Part shown: one piece after another, positions 8,701 to 16,579 of the stretch | Layout of the letters: each line of letters opens with the position of its first letter | Position numbering within the stretch: the first letter of the stretch is position 1 | Assembly: GCA_949840935.1 (NCBI GenBank) | Contig: CATKXX010000019.1 | Span: forward strand, 1 to 56,729 | Source: an uncultured Acetatifactor sp. | GTDB taxonomy: Bacteria > Bacillota > Clostridia > Lachnospirales > Lachnospiraceae | Length of the DNA stretch: 56,729 bases | Direction of reading: 5' to 3' | Notes under the pieces: model-generated | Databases searched by the model: none | The model's input: the letters and a program-made list of their open reading frames with translations, nothing else | Told to the model about the DNA's origin: nothing | Position numbers and translations under genes: made by a program

Positions 8701-8979
8701 ATAATCGGTAAAGACCTCCGGGGAGTAAAAGCCGGAGGGGCCGGTTTCGTACATCCTCTCCGACCATGCCGCGAAACAGGCCATATCGGAGCCAAATCCT
8801 TCGGAGCGCGCTGCGGCCGCAAGGCGGGCCAGCAGGGCCAGGAAAAACACCAGACAGGGCAGGAGCTGATAATTTTTTGTCTTTGTTACAAATGGAGCTC
8901 TGTCCCCAAGACAGAAGCACAGATAACAGCTGACGGACAACAGTACGCCAAACAGGGCGGCCAGATGAATTACAGGCAT
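5758..8979 (-). CDS. Double GT-C glycosyltransferase (GT87-like half fused to a PMT/GT39 half)
   Basis: This 1073-residue polytopic protein has two glycosyltransferase-C modules. Residues 1-430 are a multi-TM mannosyltransferase-like module with an acidic GSDM motif in the first external loop. Residues about 435-485 are a Gly/Ser/Arg repeat linker. Residues about 490-640 start with one TM and a predominantly beta extracytoplasmic segment. From about 650 comes a protein O-mannosyltransferase module with FDEIYHG, ETTHPPLGK and, near the end, HPYSSPWYTWP, the mark of the PMT C-terminal 4TM domain. Such enzymes use polyprenyl-phosphate sugars to glycosylate proteins or envelope polymers outside the cell. 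AGGAGG lies seven bases before the ATG. Which sugar and acceptor are used is not visible. The fusion of two GT-C modules, rather than one, is the odd point. Confidence 0.85.
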   Translation of the reverse strand: MPVIHLAALFGVLLSVSCYLCFCLGDRAPFVTKTKNYQLLPCLVFFLALLARLAAAARSEGFGSDMACFAAWSERMYETGPSGFYSPEVFTDYPPGYMYILWLIGWLRHALGIPLSSALHLTLLRLPAIICDLACGGLLYRKAAGKLAGAQALCLCCAYLFNPVILLNSAVWGQVDSVFTLALLLMCFSLVSGRLFPAYLAFCAGLLIKPQMLLFSPILLAGVADQVFLCGFSLRRLGRQLMQALLSLAMLLGLSLPFGADNVWRQSISTVSAYPYAAVNACNFWGMLGLNWVSQDTILLGLPCKLWGYLFILLATATVLAVSLRHRNDREKYPFLAALLILTLFVFSVRMHERYLYPGLILLLSAIVYRPAARAVWLCYGSFSLLHFYNTAYVLFLYDPGHFDRKSPLLLLVSAGMVLAVLAMHHLTAPQYFSGRKREEQDGGSGKYGSNRSDAGRGISGKYGSGSSDAGRGASGKYGSGRYAPRPSLKKPGLKKADLFWITAVTLVYSCFALYDLGDTSAPESAYNMACGDSVTLYFDDAGQGQEACFVACYIAPGHNRSFLAASGADGEWTDPQEISFQNVFTWQETALDAPGASIRLTLMDDRASLLELIFLDADGRVLTPSNASDYPALFDEQHLWPGRSSFRDSMYFDEIYHGRTAYEFLHGLPAYETTHPPLGKLLISTGIALFGMNPFGWRIAGTFFGILMIPVIYLSGKYLTGKTPAAALACVLFAFDFMHFTQTRIATIDVYITFFVMLMYFFMYCYCRFSFYDTPLSKTFLPLGACGVCMGLGIACKWTGVYAGAGLAVIFFAVLHRRYQEYRHAQADPEGTSGEITHAHVLQVFFPHTVKTICFCLVFFVAVPGLIYLLSYLPFDSGSSQGLFARMLQNQADMYLYHSTLDAAHPYSSPWYTWPIIRRPIWYYSSIVSGSQGTGGLREGISAFGSPLVWWPGIPAAFHMLWLWIRKKDRNAAFLLTGYLAQYLPWFFVTRITFIYHYFPSVPFVALMIVHSLLEITKKLTARQFLTLTALYGTAAFLLFLLFYPVLAGQAVDYSHVDHWLRWFDSWVLAAP
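7538..7655 (-). repeat. In-frame tandem repeat of about 45 bp coding the linker
   Basis: Two full units and one partial unit encode SGKYGSxxSDAGRG with I/A variation between them. The repeat lies exactly between the two enzyme modules. The unit length is a multiple of three, so copy number can change without breaking the frame. The encoded stretch is basic, glycine/serine rich and probably unstructured. Confidence 0.8.
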
Positions 8980-9027
8980 AAAATCCTCCTAATAGCAAAC
9001 GATAAATGAAATGGTAAATTTTAATTT

Positions 9028-9067
9028 AGTATACCAGAAAGTTTTGGGTAGGAAAAGCAGGTATAAT
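9028..9067. promoter_or_regulatory. Divergent promoter region between the glycosyltransferase and PHP genes
   Basis: On the minus strand TATACT (plus positions 9028-9033) with an upstream TGG forms an extended -10, and TTTTCC lies 17 bases further upstream as a weak -35. On the plus strand TATAAT at 9062-9067 precedes the PHP gene; no good -35 is visible. Minus strand assignment is moderate, plus strand weaker. Confidence 0.45.
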
Positions 9068-9130
9068 GTGATATACTGAATATTGGTATGCGGACACGAG
9101 CAGATAATACAGGAAAGGCATGGTTTTAGA

Positions 9131-9922
9131 ATGAAATTTGATATGCATTGTCATACAAGGGAGGGATCCCTGGACGGGAAAGTGCCCGTGGAGGAATTCA
9201 TACAGGCGCTGGCAGACAGGGGGTTTGACGGTATGCTGGTCAGCGACCATAACTCCTACAATGGCTACAGGGCGTGGAAAAATAACGCGAATACCAGATG
9301 GTCTAAGGATTTTGTGGTTTTGAAGGGGATAGAGTACGACACGATAGACGCAGGGCATATACTGGTCATCATGCCGGAGGGCGTGAAGCTGAAGATTCTG
9401 GAGCTGCGGGGGCTCCCCGTCAGCTTTCTGATTGAGATTGTCCATAAGCATGGAGGGATACTGGGGCCCGCCCATCCCTGTGGGGAAAAGTACTTAAGCA
9501 TTACAAACACCAGGCATTTCCGCAGCCGCCTGGCGGTGATGGACAGGTTTGACTTCCTGGAGGGCTTCAATGCCTGCGAGAGTGAGGAGAGCAATGCCAG
9601 GGCCATGGAGCTTGCGGCGGAGCACGGCCTTCCAGTCTTTGGAGGAAGCGACGCCCATAAGAGGGACTGCGTGGGACTGGGGTATACGGAATTCCGGGAG
9701 GATATCAGCTGCGAATCGGATCTGATACGGCTGCTGAAGCTTAAGGGCACGGCGATGTGCACCTGCGGAGGCGAATATTACCGCGGGACTACGAAGGAGA
9801 AGATCGGAAAGGCGAACAATCTGCTGGTACAATCCTTCTGGCTTTACAACCACATAGGCAGCATGCTGCGACACCGCAGGAGGCTGATTGAGCTGAAAAA
9901 GCTGTATATCAGGATTAAGTAG
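9131..9922 (+). CDS. PHP-domain metal-dependent phosphoesterase
   Basis: PHP proteins are metal-dependent phosphoesterases acting on nucleotides or small phosphates, as in the 3',5'-nucleoside bisphosphate phosphatase class. The four PHP motifs are present in order: DMHCHT at the N-terminus, SDHN, GIEYD with a later GPAHP, and GGSDAHK. The protein is 263 residues, a usual size for a single-domain member. I start it at the ATG at 9131, where MKFDMHCHT matches the family N-terminus and AGGAAAGG lies 12 bases upstream; an in-frame TTG at 9083 has no ribosome site. It is divergent from the glycosyltransferase with no functional link evident. The substrate is unknown. Confidence 0.85.
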   Translation: MKFDMHCHTREGSLDGKVPVEEFIQALADRGFDGMLVSDHNSYNGYRAWKNNANTRWSKDFVVLKGIEYDTIDAGHILVIMPEGVKLKILELRGLPVSFLIEIVHKHGGILGPAHPCGEKYLSITNTRHFRSRLAVMDRFDFLEGFNACESEESNARAMELAAEHGLPVFGGSDAHKRDCVGLGYTEFREDISCESDLIRLLKLKGTAMCTCGGEYYRGTTKEKIGKANNLLVQSFWLYNHIGSMLRHRRRLIELKKLYIRIK

Positions 9923-10026
9923 ACTCAAATGTTACATTAGACTGAATCATATTACAAAATTCTTGCATTTTAAACCATTCTTGCTTTTAAATTCATAAAA
10001 TCTTAAGACACATGCGCCATTTACTG

Positions 10027-10070
10027 TGCTATAATACTCAATGTGCGGGGGAAGCCGCCGCATGTTGAGT
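10027..10070 (+). promoter_or_regulatory. Extended -10 promoter abutting a 13-bp dyad
   Basis: TGCTATAAT at 10027-10035 is a perfect extended -10. The dyad ACTCAATGTGCGG (10036-10048) with CCGCATGTTGAGT (10058-10070) begins at the very next base, so the expected transcription start falls inside its left arm, and TATTTTG follows the right arm. It can be read as an operator over +1 or as a hairpin opening the transcript. This is the only promoter seen for the six-gene transport operon, whose first start codon is 130 bases downstream. No convincing -35 was found; TTAAGACA at 10003-10010 is poorly spaced. Confidence 0.6.
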
Positions 10071-10199
10071 ATTTTGATTTATTGTTTATGATTGCAGAAA
10101 ACGTAATGTGCGGATTCTGCTGCAGAAAGGGATACGACAGAGGAGGGGGAGGCAGTGCTTTGTACGGCTGTTCCTGTCTGTCGTGGAAAGAAGGAGATT

Positions 10200-12533
10200 A
10201 TGAAAAGCAGGAAATTAAAGAGGATGGCATCGTTAGTCCTTGCTTCTGCCGCTGTTTTGTCAATGACTGCCTGCGGGGGACAGCAGGGAGGTAACGGAGG
10301 ACAGGGCGGTAACGGAAATTCAGGCAGTACCGTTGAGGCAAAGGAATATGTCTATGTCCCGGAGTTTATGGAGATCAAAGAGGAGAATGCTTCCTTTTAT
10401 GACATGAAATTTGTGGGAGGATGCCTCTACTATGAAAACTACTGGTGGGATGAGGCTACCATGGAGTCGGGGCAGGACATTGTCCGATATTCTCTGACGG
10501 ATGGTTCTTCGTCCAAGGTTCCTGTCAAGCTGGATGAAAATGTAAATATCGGTGAGTTTGCGGTGGGTTCGGACGGCAGCATCTATGCGGTGTGCAGGGA
10601 TTATTCCGGGGAGCCGGGGCCCGAGGGCTACACGGAGCCCGAGAGTCTTCTGTGCAAATTCGGGCCGGAGGGGGAGGTTCTCTTTTCCCAGAGCCTGGAG
10701 GAGTATATGGAAGACATAGAAAACAGCTATATCCAGTCTGTGGCGCTGGACAGTGAGGACAGGGTGTATCTCAGCGTTGACAGCAAGCTCCTGCTTTTGA
10801 ATGCGGACGGCAGCTTCCAGGGGATAGCGGATACCGGCAGGGACTGGATCAGCGGCATGGGCTGCGGCAGGGACGGTAAGATTTATGTGAGCAGCTATGA
10901 TGAGAATGCCACGGGGAATTTTTATGTGCTGACTGCGGTTGACTTTGACAAGAAGGCCATGGGTGAATCCTACACAGGCTTCCGCGGCAGCAACGGAAAT
11001 GGCCTGTACGCCGGCGGGGACAGTGATTTCATCTGCAGCGACAGCACTTCCGTCTACACCTATGATTTAAAATCACAGAAAAGCGAGAAGCTCTTTGACT
11101 GGCTGGACAGCGATATCAACGGCTCCACGGCCACCTGCCTGGGACAGCTGGAGGACGGCAGAATGCTGGCGGTGATCAACGACTGGGAGACCAATGACAA
11201 CGGCCTTGCCCTGCTGACGAAGACGAAGTCTTCTGAAATCGCGCCCAGGGAGACCCTTGTGGTGGGAGTCCTGTACGGTGCCTACGACCTGCAGGCAGCG
11301 GCGGTAAAATTTAATAAGAGCAACGACAAGTACCGTATCACCATCAAGACATATCTTGACACGGATAACTGGACGGAGAACAGCATGTCCGACGCGCTGA
11401 CGAGCCTGAACAATGATATCACCTCCAATAACTGCCCGGACATCATTGACCTGAACGGCGTAAACATTCAGCAGTATGCGGTAAAGGGCGTGTTTGAGGA
11501 TCTGACCCCCTATCTGGAAAAGAGCGCCAGCCTCAACAAGGAGGATTTCGTGGAGCATGTGCTGGATGCCTATACGTACAACGGCACATTGGTGAGCATC
11601 CCCTCAAGATTCCAGCTCAGGACCGTGATAGGGAGGGCTTCCGAGCTTGGCAGCAGGGAGGGCTGGACCATCAGCGACCTCATAGCCTATGCGGATGCGC
11701 ATCCCGACGCGACAATCTTCGACTACTCCGAGAAGAAATATATCCTTCAGATGTGTATGGCGTTTAACGAGAATACCTTCATAGACTGGAGCACAGGAGA
11801 GTGTAAGTTTGACACGCCGGAATTTAAGAGCCTTCTGGAATTTGTAAACAAGTTCCCGGACGAGTACCAGTACGAGGAAGGAGGGGCATCCACCCCCACC
11901 AGGATCCAGAACGGGGAAATCCTTCTGGACACGGCATATATCAGCGATTTTAATGAAATGCAGCTCTATATGGAGATCTTTGGCGGCGATATGACCTGTA
12001 TCGGCTATCCCACCACGGACGGAGGAAGCGGTACCGGCCTGGAATCCATGCAGGCATATGCCATTACTACGAAATCCGGCCATAAGGACGGGGCATGGGA
12101 ATTCATTGAGGGCCTGCTGATTCCGGAGGAGGAGAGCGATGATGACAGGATGATGTCCCGTTACGGCGGTTTCCCTAACAATAAGAAGCAGCTCCAGGCT
12201 ATGGCTGAGAAGGCGGTGGAGGTTAAGTATGTGACCGATGAAAACGGTGAGGTCATCAAGGATGAAAACGGCGAGCCCATTGTAGAGGGCGTGGGAATGG
12301 GCGTTGGTTACGAGGACGGATGGTTCTATGATTACCGGATGCCTACCCAGGAGGAGGTGGATATGGTCCTGGAGCTGATAGAGCATTCCAGACCGGTCAC
12401 TGAAAGCAATGACACGATACTCAATATCATCATGGAGGAGGCGGATGCTTACTTCAAAGGCCAGAAGAGCGTGGATGAGGTGACGAATATTATCCAGAGC
12501 CGCATTAATATCTTTGTAAGCGAGAACAGCTGA
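10200..12533 (+). CDS. Lipoprotein: propeller-like domain plus solute-binding domain
   Basis: This is the predicted surface substrate-binding protein of the adjacent permeases. A signal peptide with lipobox MTAC gives lipidated Cys25, followed by a Gly/Asn/Gln linker. Residues about 45-365 carry repeated strand units such as DSEDRVYLS, GRDGKIYVS and GSDGSIYAV, suggesting a beta-propeller. From about 370 (ETLVVGVLYG) the sequence follows the family 1 extracellular solute-binding fold. At 777 residues it is almost twice the usual 420-450. AAGGAG at 10191-10196 fixes the start at 10200, not at an upstream ATG. The paralogue at 17744-20308 ends the operon and shares the C-terminal pattern GQKS...IQSR..IFV.EN. 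The ligand is unknown; sugar is suggested by the permease class. Confidence 0.85.
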   Translation: MKSRKLKRMASLVLASAAVLSMTACGGQQGGNGGQGGNGNSGSTVEAKEYVYVPEFMEIKEENASFYDMKFVGGCLYYENYWWDEATMESGQDIVRYSLTDGSSSKVPVKLDENVNIGEFAVGSDGSIYAVCRDYSGEPGPEGYTEPESLLCKFGPEGEVLFSQSLEEYMEDIENSYIQSVALDSEDRVYLSVDSKLLLLNADGSFQGIADTGRDWISGMGCGRDGKIYVSSYDENATGNFYVLTAVDFDKKAMGESYTGFRGSNGNGLYAGGDSDFICSDSTSVYTYDLKSQKSEKLFDWLDSDINGSTATCLGQLEDGRMLAVINDWETNDNGLALLTKTKSSEIAPRETLVVGVLYGAYDLQAAAVKFNKSNDKYRITIKTYLDTDNWTENSMSDALTSLNNDITSNNCPDIIDLNGVNIQQYAVKGVFEDLTPYLEKSASLNKEDFVEHVLDAYTYNGTLVSIPSRFQLRTVIGRASELGSREGWTISDLIAYADAHPDATIFDYSEKKYILQMCMAFNENTFIDWSTGECKFDTPEFKSLLEFVNKFPDEYQYEEGGASTPTRIQNGEILLDTAYISDFNEMQLYMEIFGGDMTCIGYPTTDGGSGTGLESMQAYAITTKSGHKDGAWEFIEGLLIPEEESDDDRMMSRYGGFPNNKKQLQAMAEKAVEVKYVTDENGEVIKDENGEPIVEGVGMGVGYEDGWFYDYRMPTQEEVDMVLELIEHSRPVTESNDTILNIIMEEADAYFKGQKSVDEVTNIIQSRINIFVSENS

Positions 12534-12567
12534 GCTGTAAAATTGGATTCAGAGGAATAAAGAAAAA

Positions 12568-13455
12568 GTGAAGACACATACCAAGCTAAGCAGGAGAACG
12601 AAAAAGATCAGGAGAAGCTCGGGGCTGTTCATAGCCCCAAGCTTTCTTGGCGTTCTTTTGTTCTTTATTTTACCCTTTATGGTGGTCATATATTATTCCC
12701 TGATCGATAACCCGATCAGCGGAAATTTTGTCCTGTTTGATAACTTTAAAAGCATTGTGGGAAACGCGGCGTTTCAGAAGGCGGTACATAATACGGCGGT
12801 CTTTTCGGCGGTGTCGGTGCCCCTGGCGGTGCTGTTGTCCCTGCTGATGGCCATTGTGCTGGAGGCGAAGATGCCCTTCAGGAGCCAGTTCCGTACCTTT
12901 CTTTTGAGCCCCATGATGGTGCCTGTGGCATCCATCGTGCTGATCTGGCAGGTACTGTTCCATTACAACGGCGCCATCAACGATGTGCTGGGTGTCTTCG
13001 GCGTGGATAAGATAGACTGGCTGAAGTCGGATTATGCTCAGGTGGTGGTGGTGATCCTGTTTTTATGGAAGAATCTGGGCTACAATATGATACTGTTTAT
13101 GGCGGCCCTGGCCAGCATACCCAAGGATATCCTGGAGGTGGCAAGGCTGGAGAGCGCTACGCCCCTGCAGACTTTTTTCTATATCAAGATCAGGTATCTG
13201 TCCTCCACGCTGTTGTTCGTGACGATCATGTCGCTGATCAACTCCTTTAAGGTATTCCGCGAGGTTTACCTGCTGACAGGGGATTATCCTTACGATACTA
13301 TCTATATGCTGCAGCATTTTATGAATAATAAATTCAAGTCACTGGATTATCAGACTTTGTCGGCGGCGGCAATCCTGATGTCGCTGGTGATGGTGGTGAT
13401 CATCGGCATTCTGTTTGTGGCGGAAGACCGTTTCGGAAAGGATGTGGAAGGGTGA
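12568..13455 (+). CDS. Sugar ABC transporter permease (UgpA/MalF class)
   Basis: A 295-residue inner-membrane permease with six predicted TM segments. The cytoplasmic coupling (EAA) loop EVARLESATPLQTFFYI is near residues 190-207. The length and the loop place it in the carbohydrate uptake CUT1 family, MalF/UgpA side. The start is GTG with AGAGGA upstream. Its stop overlaps the start of the second permease by four bases, so the two are translationally coupled and form the heterodimeric channel. No ATP-binding subunit is encoded in the operon; CUT1 importers of Firmicutes often share a distant MsmX/MsmK-type ATPase, and that is the likely explanation here. Confidence 0.9.
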   Translation: MKTHTKLSRRTKKIRRSSGLFIAPSFLGVLLFFILPFMVVIYYSLIDNPISGNFVLFDNFKSIVGNAAFQKAVHNTAVFSAVSVPLAVLLSLLMAIVLEAKMPFRSQFRTFLLSPMMVPVASIVLIWQVLFHYNGAINDVLGVFGVDKIDWLKSDYAQVVVVILFLWKNLGYNMILFMAALASIPKDILEVARLESATPLQTFFYIKIRYLSSTLLFVTIMSLINSFKVFREVYLLTGDYPYDTIYMLQHFMNNKFKSLDYQTLSAAAILMSLVMVVIIGILFVAEDRFGKDVEG

Positions 13456-14405
13456 GCAGACGGGATACGGGCTTACAGAAACAGGATGGGAAAAGGGGAA
13501 GGATTGGCCCGGCCAGGAAAAAGAAGCTTATCCGGGCGGCCAAGATTGCCCTGGCGACCCTTGTGGCAGCTGCCTTTTCCATACTGTTCCTGATGCCCAT
13601 TATATTGACAATTACAAATTCCTTTATGGCAGCGTCGGAGATTTCTTCTAATTATGGCTCCGTATTTGCCACCACCTCGACGGGGGGGAAGGTGTACATA
13701 TCGGAAAAGGTCAATCTGAAATTCATACCCGATATGGTATCCTTCAGCCAGTACGCCACGGTGCTTTTCAAGAGCCCGGACTACCTGCTGAAATTCTGGA
13801 ATTCCGTGATCCTGGTGGGGCCCATTGTGTTCTTCCAGCTGCTGGTGGCTTCCTTTGCGTCCTTCGGGTTTGCCAGATATAAGGGGAAATTAAGGACGAT
13901 CATCTTCTTTGCGTATATCATTTTGATGCTGATGCCCTACCAGGTAACGCTGGTGCCCAACTATCTGGTCAGCGATTTCCTGAAGCTGCTGGATACTTAC
14001 TGGGCCATATGGCTGCCGGGGATTTTTTCTCCCTTTGCGGTGTACCTGCTGACGAAATTCATGCGGCGTATCCCTGACAGCGTGGTCGAGGCGGCGCAGA
14101 TAGACGGCGCCGGGGAGTGGCAGATTTACCGGAAAATATGCCTGCCGCTGTGCAAGGGGGCTGTCTGTTCAGCGGCGATACTGGTGTTTATAGATTACTG
14201 GAATATGGTGGAGCAGCCGCTGATCCTGCTCTCGGACGCCGAGACGCATCCTCTTTCCGTGTTCCTCAGTAAGATTAACTCGGGAGAGATCGGCCTGGCA
14301 TTTGCCGTTGCCACCATCTATATGGTGCCCAGCCTGCTGATCTTCCTGTACGGGGAGGAATACCTGGTGGACGGTATTACCTATCAGGGAGGCGTAAAGG
14401 GATGA
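13452..14405 (+). CDS. Sugar ABC transporter permease (UgpE/MalG class)
   Basis: The second permease of the pair, 317 residues, starts with GTG in the sequence GGGTGAGC that also contains the stop of the first permease. A basic cytoplasmic N-terminus precedes six TM segments, and the EAA loop is VVEAAQIDGAGEWQIYRKI near residues 214-232. The C-terminus ends QGGVKG, typical of MalG-class proteins (consensus ..G.VKG). About 30 residues between TM1 and TM2 (SNYGSVFATTSTGGK onward) form a larger external loop than in sugar importers I know, which could contact the unusual binding proteins. That reading is inference. Confidence 0.9.
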   Translation: MSRRDTGLQKQDGKRGRIGPARKKKLIRAAKIALATLVAAAFSILFLMPIILTITNSFMAASEISSNYGSVFATTSTGGKVYISEKVNLKFIPDMVSFSQYATVLFKSPDYLLKFWNSVILVGPIVFFQLLVASFASFGFARYKGKLRTIIFFAYIILMLMPYQVTLVPNYLVSDFLKLLDTYWAIWLPGIFSPFAVYLLTKFMRRIPDSVVEAAQIDGAGEWQIYRKICLPLCKGAVCSAAILVFIDYWNMVEQPLILLSDAETHPLSVFLSKINSGEIGLAFAVATIYMVPSLLIFLYGEEYLVDGITYQGGVKG

Positions 14406-14513
14406 TGCGGCGGATAAACTCGTTATGCGCAAAGAGGGGTGTTGTCACACCCTCTTGAGAAGCGCAAAAGTGGAGTAAAAGATGAGAAAGAAATTGTGAG
14501 GAGAGGTTATACG

Positions 14514-16559
14514 ATGGACGAGAATGCAAGAAAGAAAAGAGAATGGGTCAAGACGGCGGCGATCATTTTCCTGTCGGTGATGCTGGTGCTGACCTTTTTC
14601 TCCAATACGATCATGAATTACTCTTTGCCGGAGGTGGCGATCCAGTACGTGCAATCGGGTACTGTGACGGCGAAGATCCGCGGCTCAGGGGTGGTGGAGA
14701 GCGGCGACCCCTACAATATTGAAGTCAAAGAATCCCGGAAGGTGGCAAGTGTGGCCGTCCATGTGGGTGACTATGTGGAGAAGGGCGACGTGATCCTGTA
14801 CCTGGAGGATGAGGAGAGCGAGGAGCTGAAGACGGCCCAGGAGGCGTTAGAACAGGCATGGCAGGAGTATGAGAAGCTGTTTCTGTCCGAGTCCACTACC
14901 GCGGCAGGGATCCAGGCGGCTAACAGCAATACCTCCACTGCCACATTCCGTCAGCAGATCAACAATGCCCAGAGGGCGGTAACGGATGCCCAGAGACGGG
15001 TGGATGACCTGCAGGCGCAGTCCAATGCCTTAGCCACTCAGATTGCGCTTACCCCCAAGAACGATGCGGATATGGGGGATCTGCAGAACCAGTTCAACGA
15101 TGCCCGGACGAACCTGGAAAATGCAACCTATGCCGAACAGGAAGCGCTGAATCATCTGACGGCGCTGAAAAATGATGAGACGTTCTATAAGACTCAGCTG
15201 GCATACTATAATGCCATTGTCAACGGCGATGATGCGAAGCCCGGTGATACGGAAACACCTCCTTCCGGGGACGGAAGTGGCAATACGGGGAATGATAAGC
15301 CGTCGTCAACGATCAATCCGACCGCGGAGACAGGCACAGTCCCTCCTGCGGACAATGAGATAAGATCGGCATCGGAGGGGGCAGTGCCGGAGGCAGGCGG
15401 AGAGGACGGTACACAGTCCCCCAGTGAGGCGCCTGTGTCTTCTGACGAGTCACCTGCATCCTCCGACGAGGTGCCTGCGTCCTCTGAGGCAGTGCCGGAT
15501 CCTTCCGTGCCTGCTGACGTGACGCCTCCTTCTTCCACGGTGCCCGATCCCGAGCCCACTCTGTCCCCTGAGGAGATAAAGAAGATAGAGGAGGCGCAGA
15601 AGAAGGTCGATGAGCTCAATCAGAAGCTGGAGGAGCTCTGGGTGCAGATTCAGGAGGCTACGAATGCCCACAATGATACCCTGGCAGTTAAGGCGGATGC
15701 CCAGCTTGCTTACGACAGGGCAAAGACAGCCTATGAGAACCAGAAGGCTTCCGGCGATACCACAGATACCATTGAGGAATTAAATCGCCAGAAGGCGGCT
15801 GTCGATGCGGATCTGGCGAAGGCGCAGGAGACATTATCGGACAAGAAAGAGGCGTTGACGGAGCTGACCGGCTCCATCAGCAACGCATATGGCCTCCAGA
15901 GCCAGATGGACGCGATCAACAGGGCGCAGGAGAAGGTTGACGAGCTGACGGCGAAGTCCATCGGCGCTACGGTTACGGCAGATATTTCCGGAACCATCAC
16001 GGCCATCAATGTCACTGCGGGAACCACCACTTCAGCGGCCACCCCCGTGGCTGTCATGCAGCCGGAGGGCAAGGGCTTTACCATGAGCTTCTCCGTTACC
16101 AATGAGCAGGCGAAGCGTCTGGCGGTGGGAGATAAGGCGGATCTGGTCAATGCGTGGCGGTTTGACGATGTGGAGGTGACGCTGGCCAGCATCAAGCCCG
16201 ATCCCAATGACCCGGGCCAGAAGAAACAGCTTACCTTTGATGTGACCGGTGCGGTAACGGCGGGACAGACCTTGAATATATCCGTGGGACAGAAGAGCGC
16301 GAATTACGATTACATTGTGCCAAACAATTCCATCCGTGAGGATAACAACGGGAAATTTATACTGGTAGTCACATCCAAATCCAGCCCTCTGGGGACGCGC
16401 TATGTCGCCACCCGTGTGGATGTGGAGGTTCTGGCCAGCGACGACAGCCAGTCCGCTGTCAGCTCGGGAATGCTGACCGGCTACGACCCAGTGATAACGA
16501 CCTCCACCAAGCCGGTGGAAGCTGGTAAGCTGGTAAGGCTGGCGGACGATAATAATTAA
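14514..16559 (+). CDS. HlyD/MacA-like membrane-fusion adaptor
   Basis: The protein has one N-terminal TM (about residues 12-33), then a biotinyl-lipoyl-like half domain (SGTVTAKIRGSGVVESGD, VHVGDYVEKGDVI), two long coiled-coil arms, and a returning lipoyl/beta-barrel region (TADISGTITAINVTAGT). This is the layout of periplasmic adaptors of the RND/MacA/HlyD class, which in Gram-positives couple a membrane pump to the wall side. The coiled-coil is split by a low-complexity insert rich in Ser, Pro, Glu and Asp (about residues 240-350). The ATG at 14514 has GAGGAGAGG upstream. It sits between sugar permeases and a MacB-core-like protein, an odd context with no pump ATPase nearby. Confidence 0.8.
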   Translation: MDENARKKREWVKTAAIIFLSVMLVLTFFSNTIMNYSLPEVAIQYVQSGTVTAKIRGSGVVESGDPYNIEVKESRKVASVAVHVGDYVEKGDVILYLEDEESEELKTAQEALEQAWQEYEKLFLSESTTAAGIQAANSNTSTATFRQQINNAQRAVTDAQRRVDDLQAQSNALATQIALTPKNDADMGDLQNQFNDARTNLENATYAEQEALNHLTALKNDETFYKTQLAYYNAIVNGDDAKPGDTETPPSGDGSGNTGNDKPSSTINPTAETGTVPPADNEIRSASEGAVPEAGGEDGTQSPSEAPVSSDESPASSDEVPASSEAVPDPSVPADVTPPSSTVPDPEPTLSPEEIKKIEEAQKKVDELNQKLEELWVQIQEATNAHNDTLAVKADAQLAYDRAKTAYENQKASGDTTDTIEELNRQKAAVDADLAKAQETLSDKKEALTELTGSISNAYGLQSQMDAINRAQEKVDELTAKSIGATVTADISGTITAINVTAGTTTSAATPVAVMQPEGKGFTMSFSVTNEQAKRLAVGDKADLVNAWRFDDVEVTLASIKPDPNDPGQKKQLTFDVTGAVTAGQTLNISVGQKSANYDYIVPNNSIREDNNGKFILVVTSKSSPLGTRYVATRVDVEVLASDDSQSAVSSGMLTGYDPVITTSTKPVEAGKLVRLADDNN

Positions 16560-16579
16560 ATCTGGAAAGGTTGCAGGCT

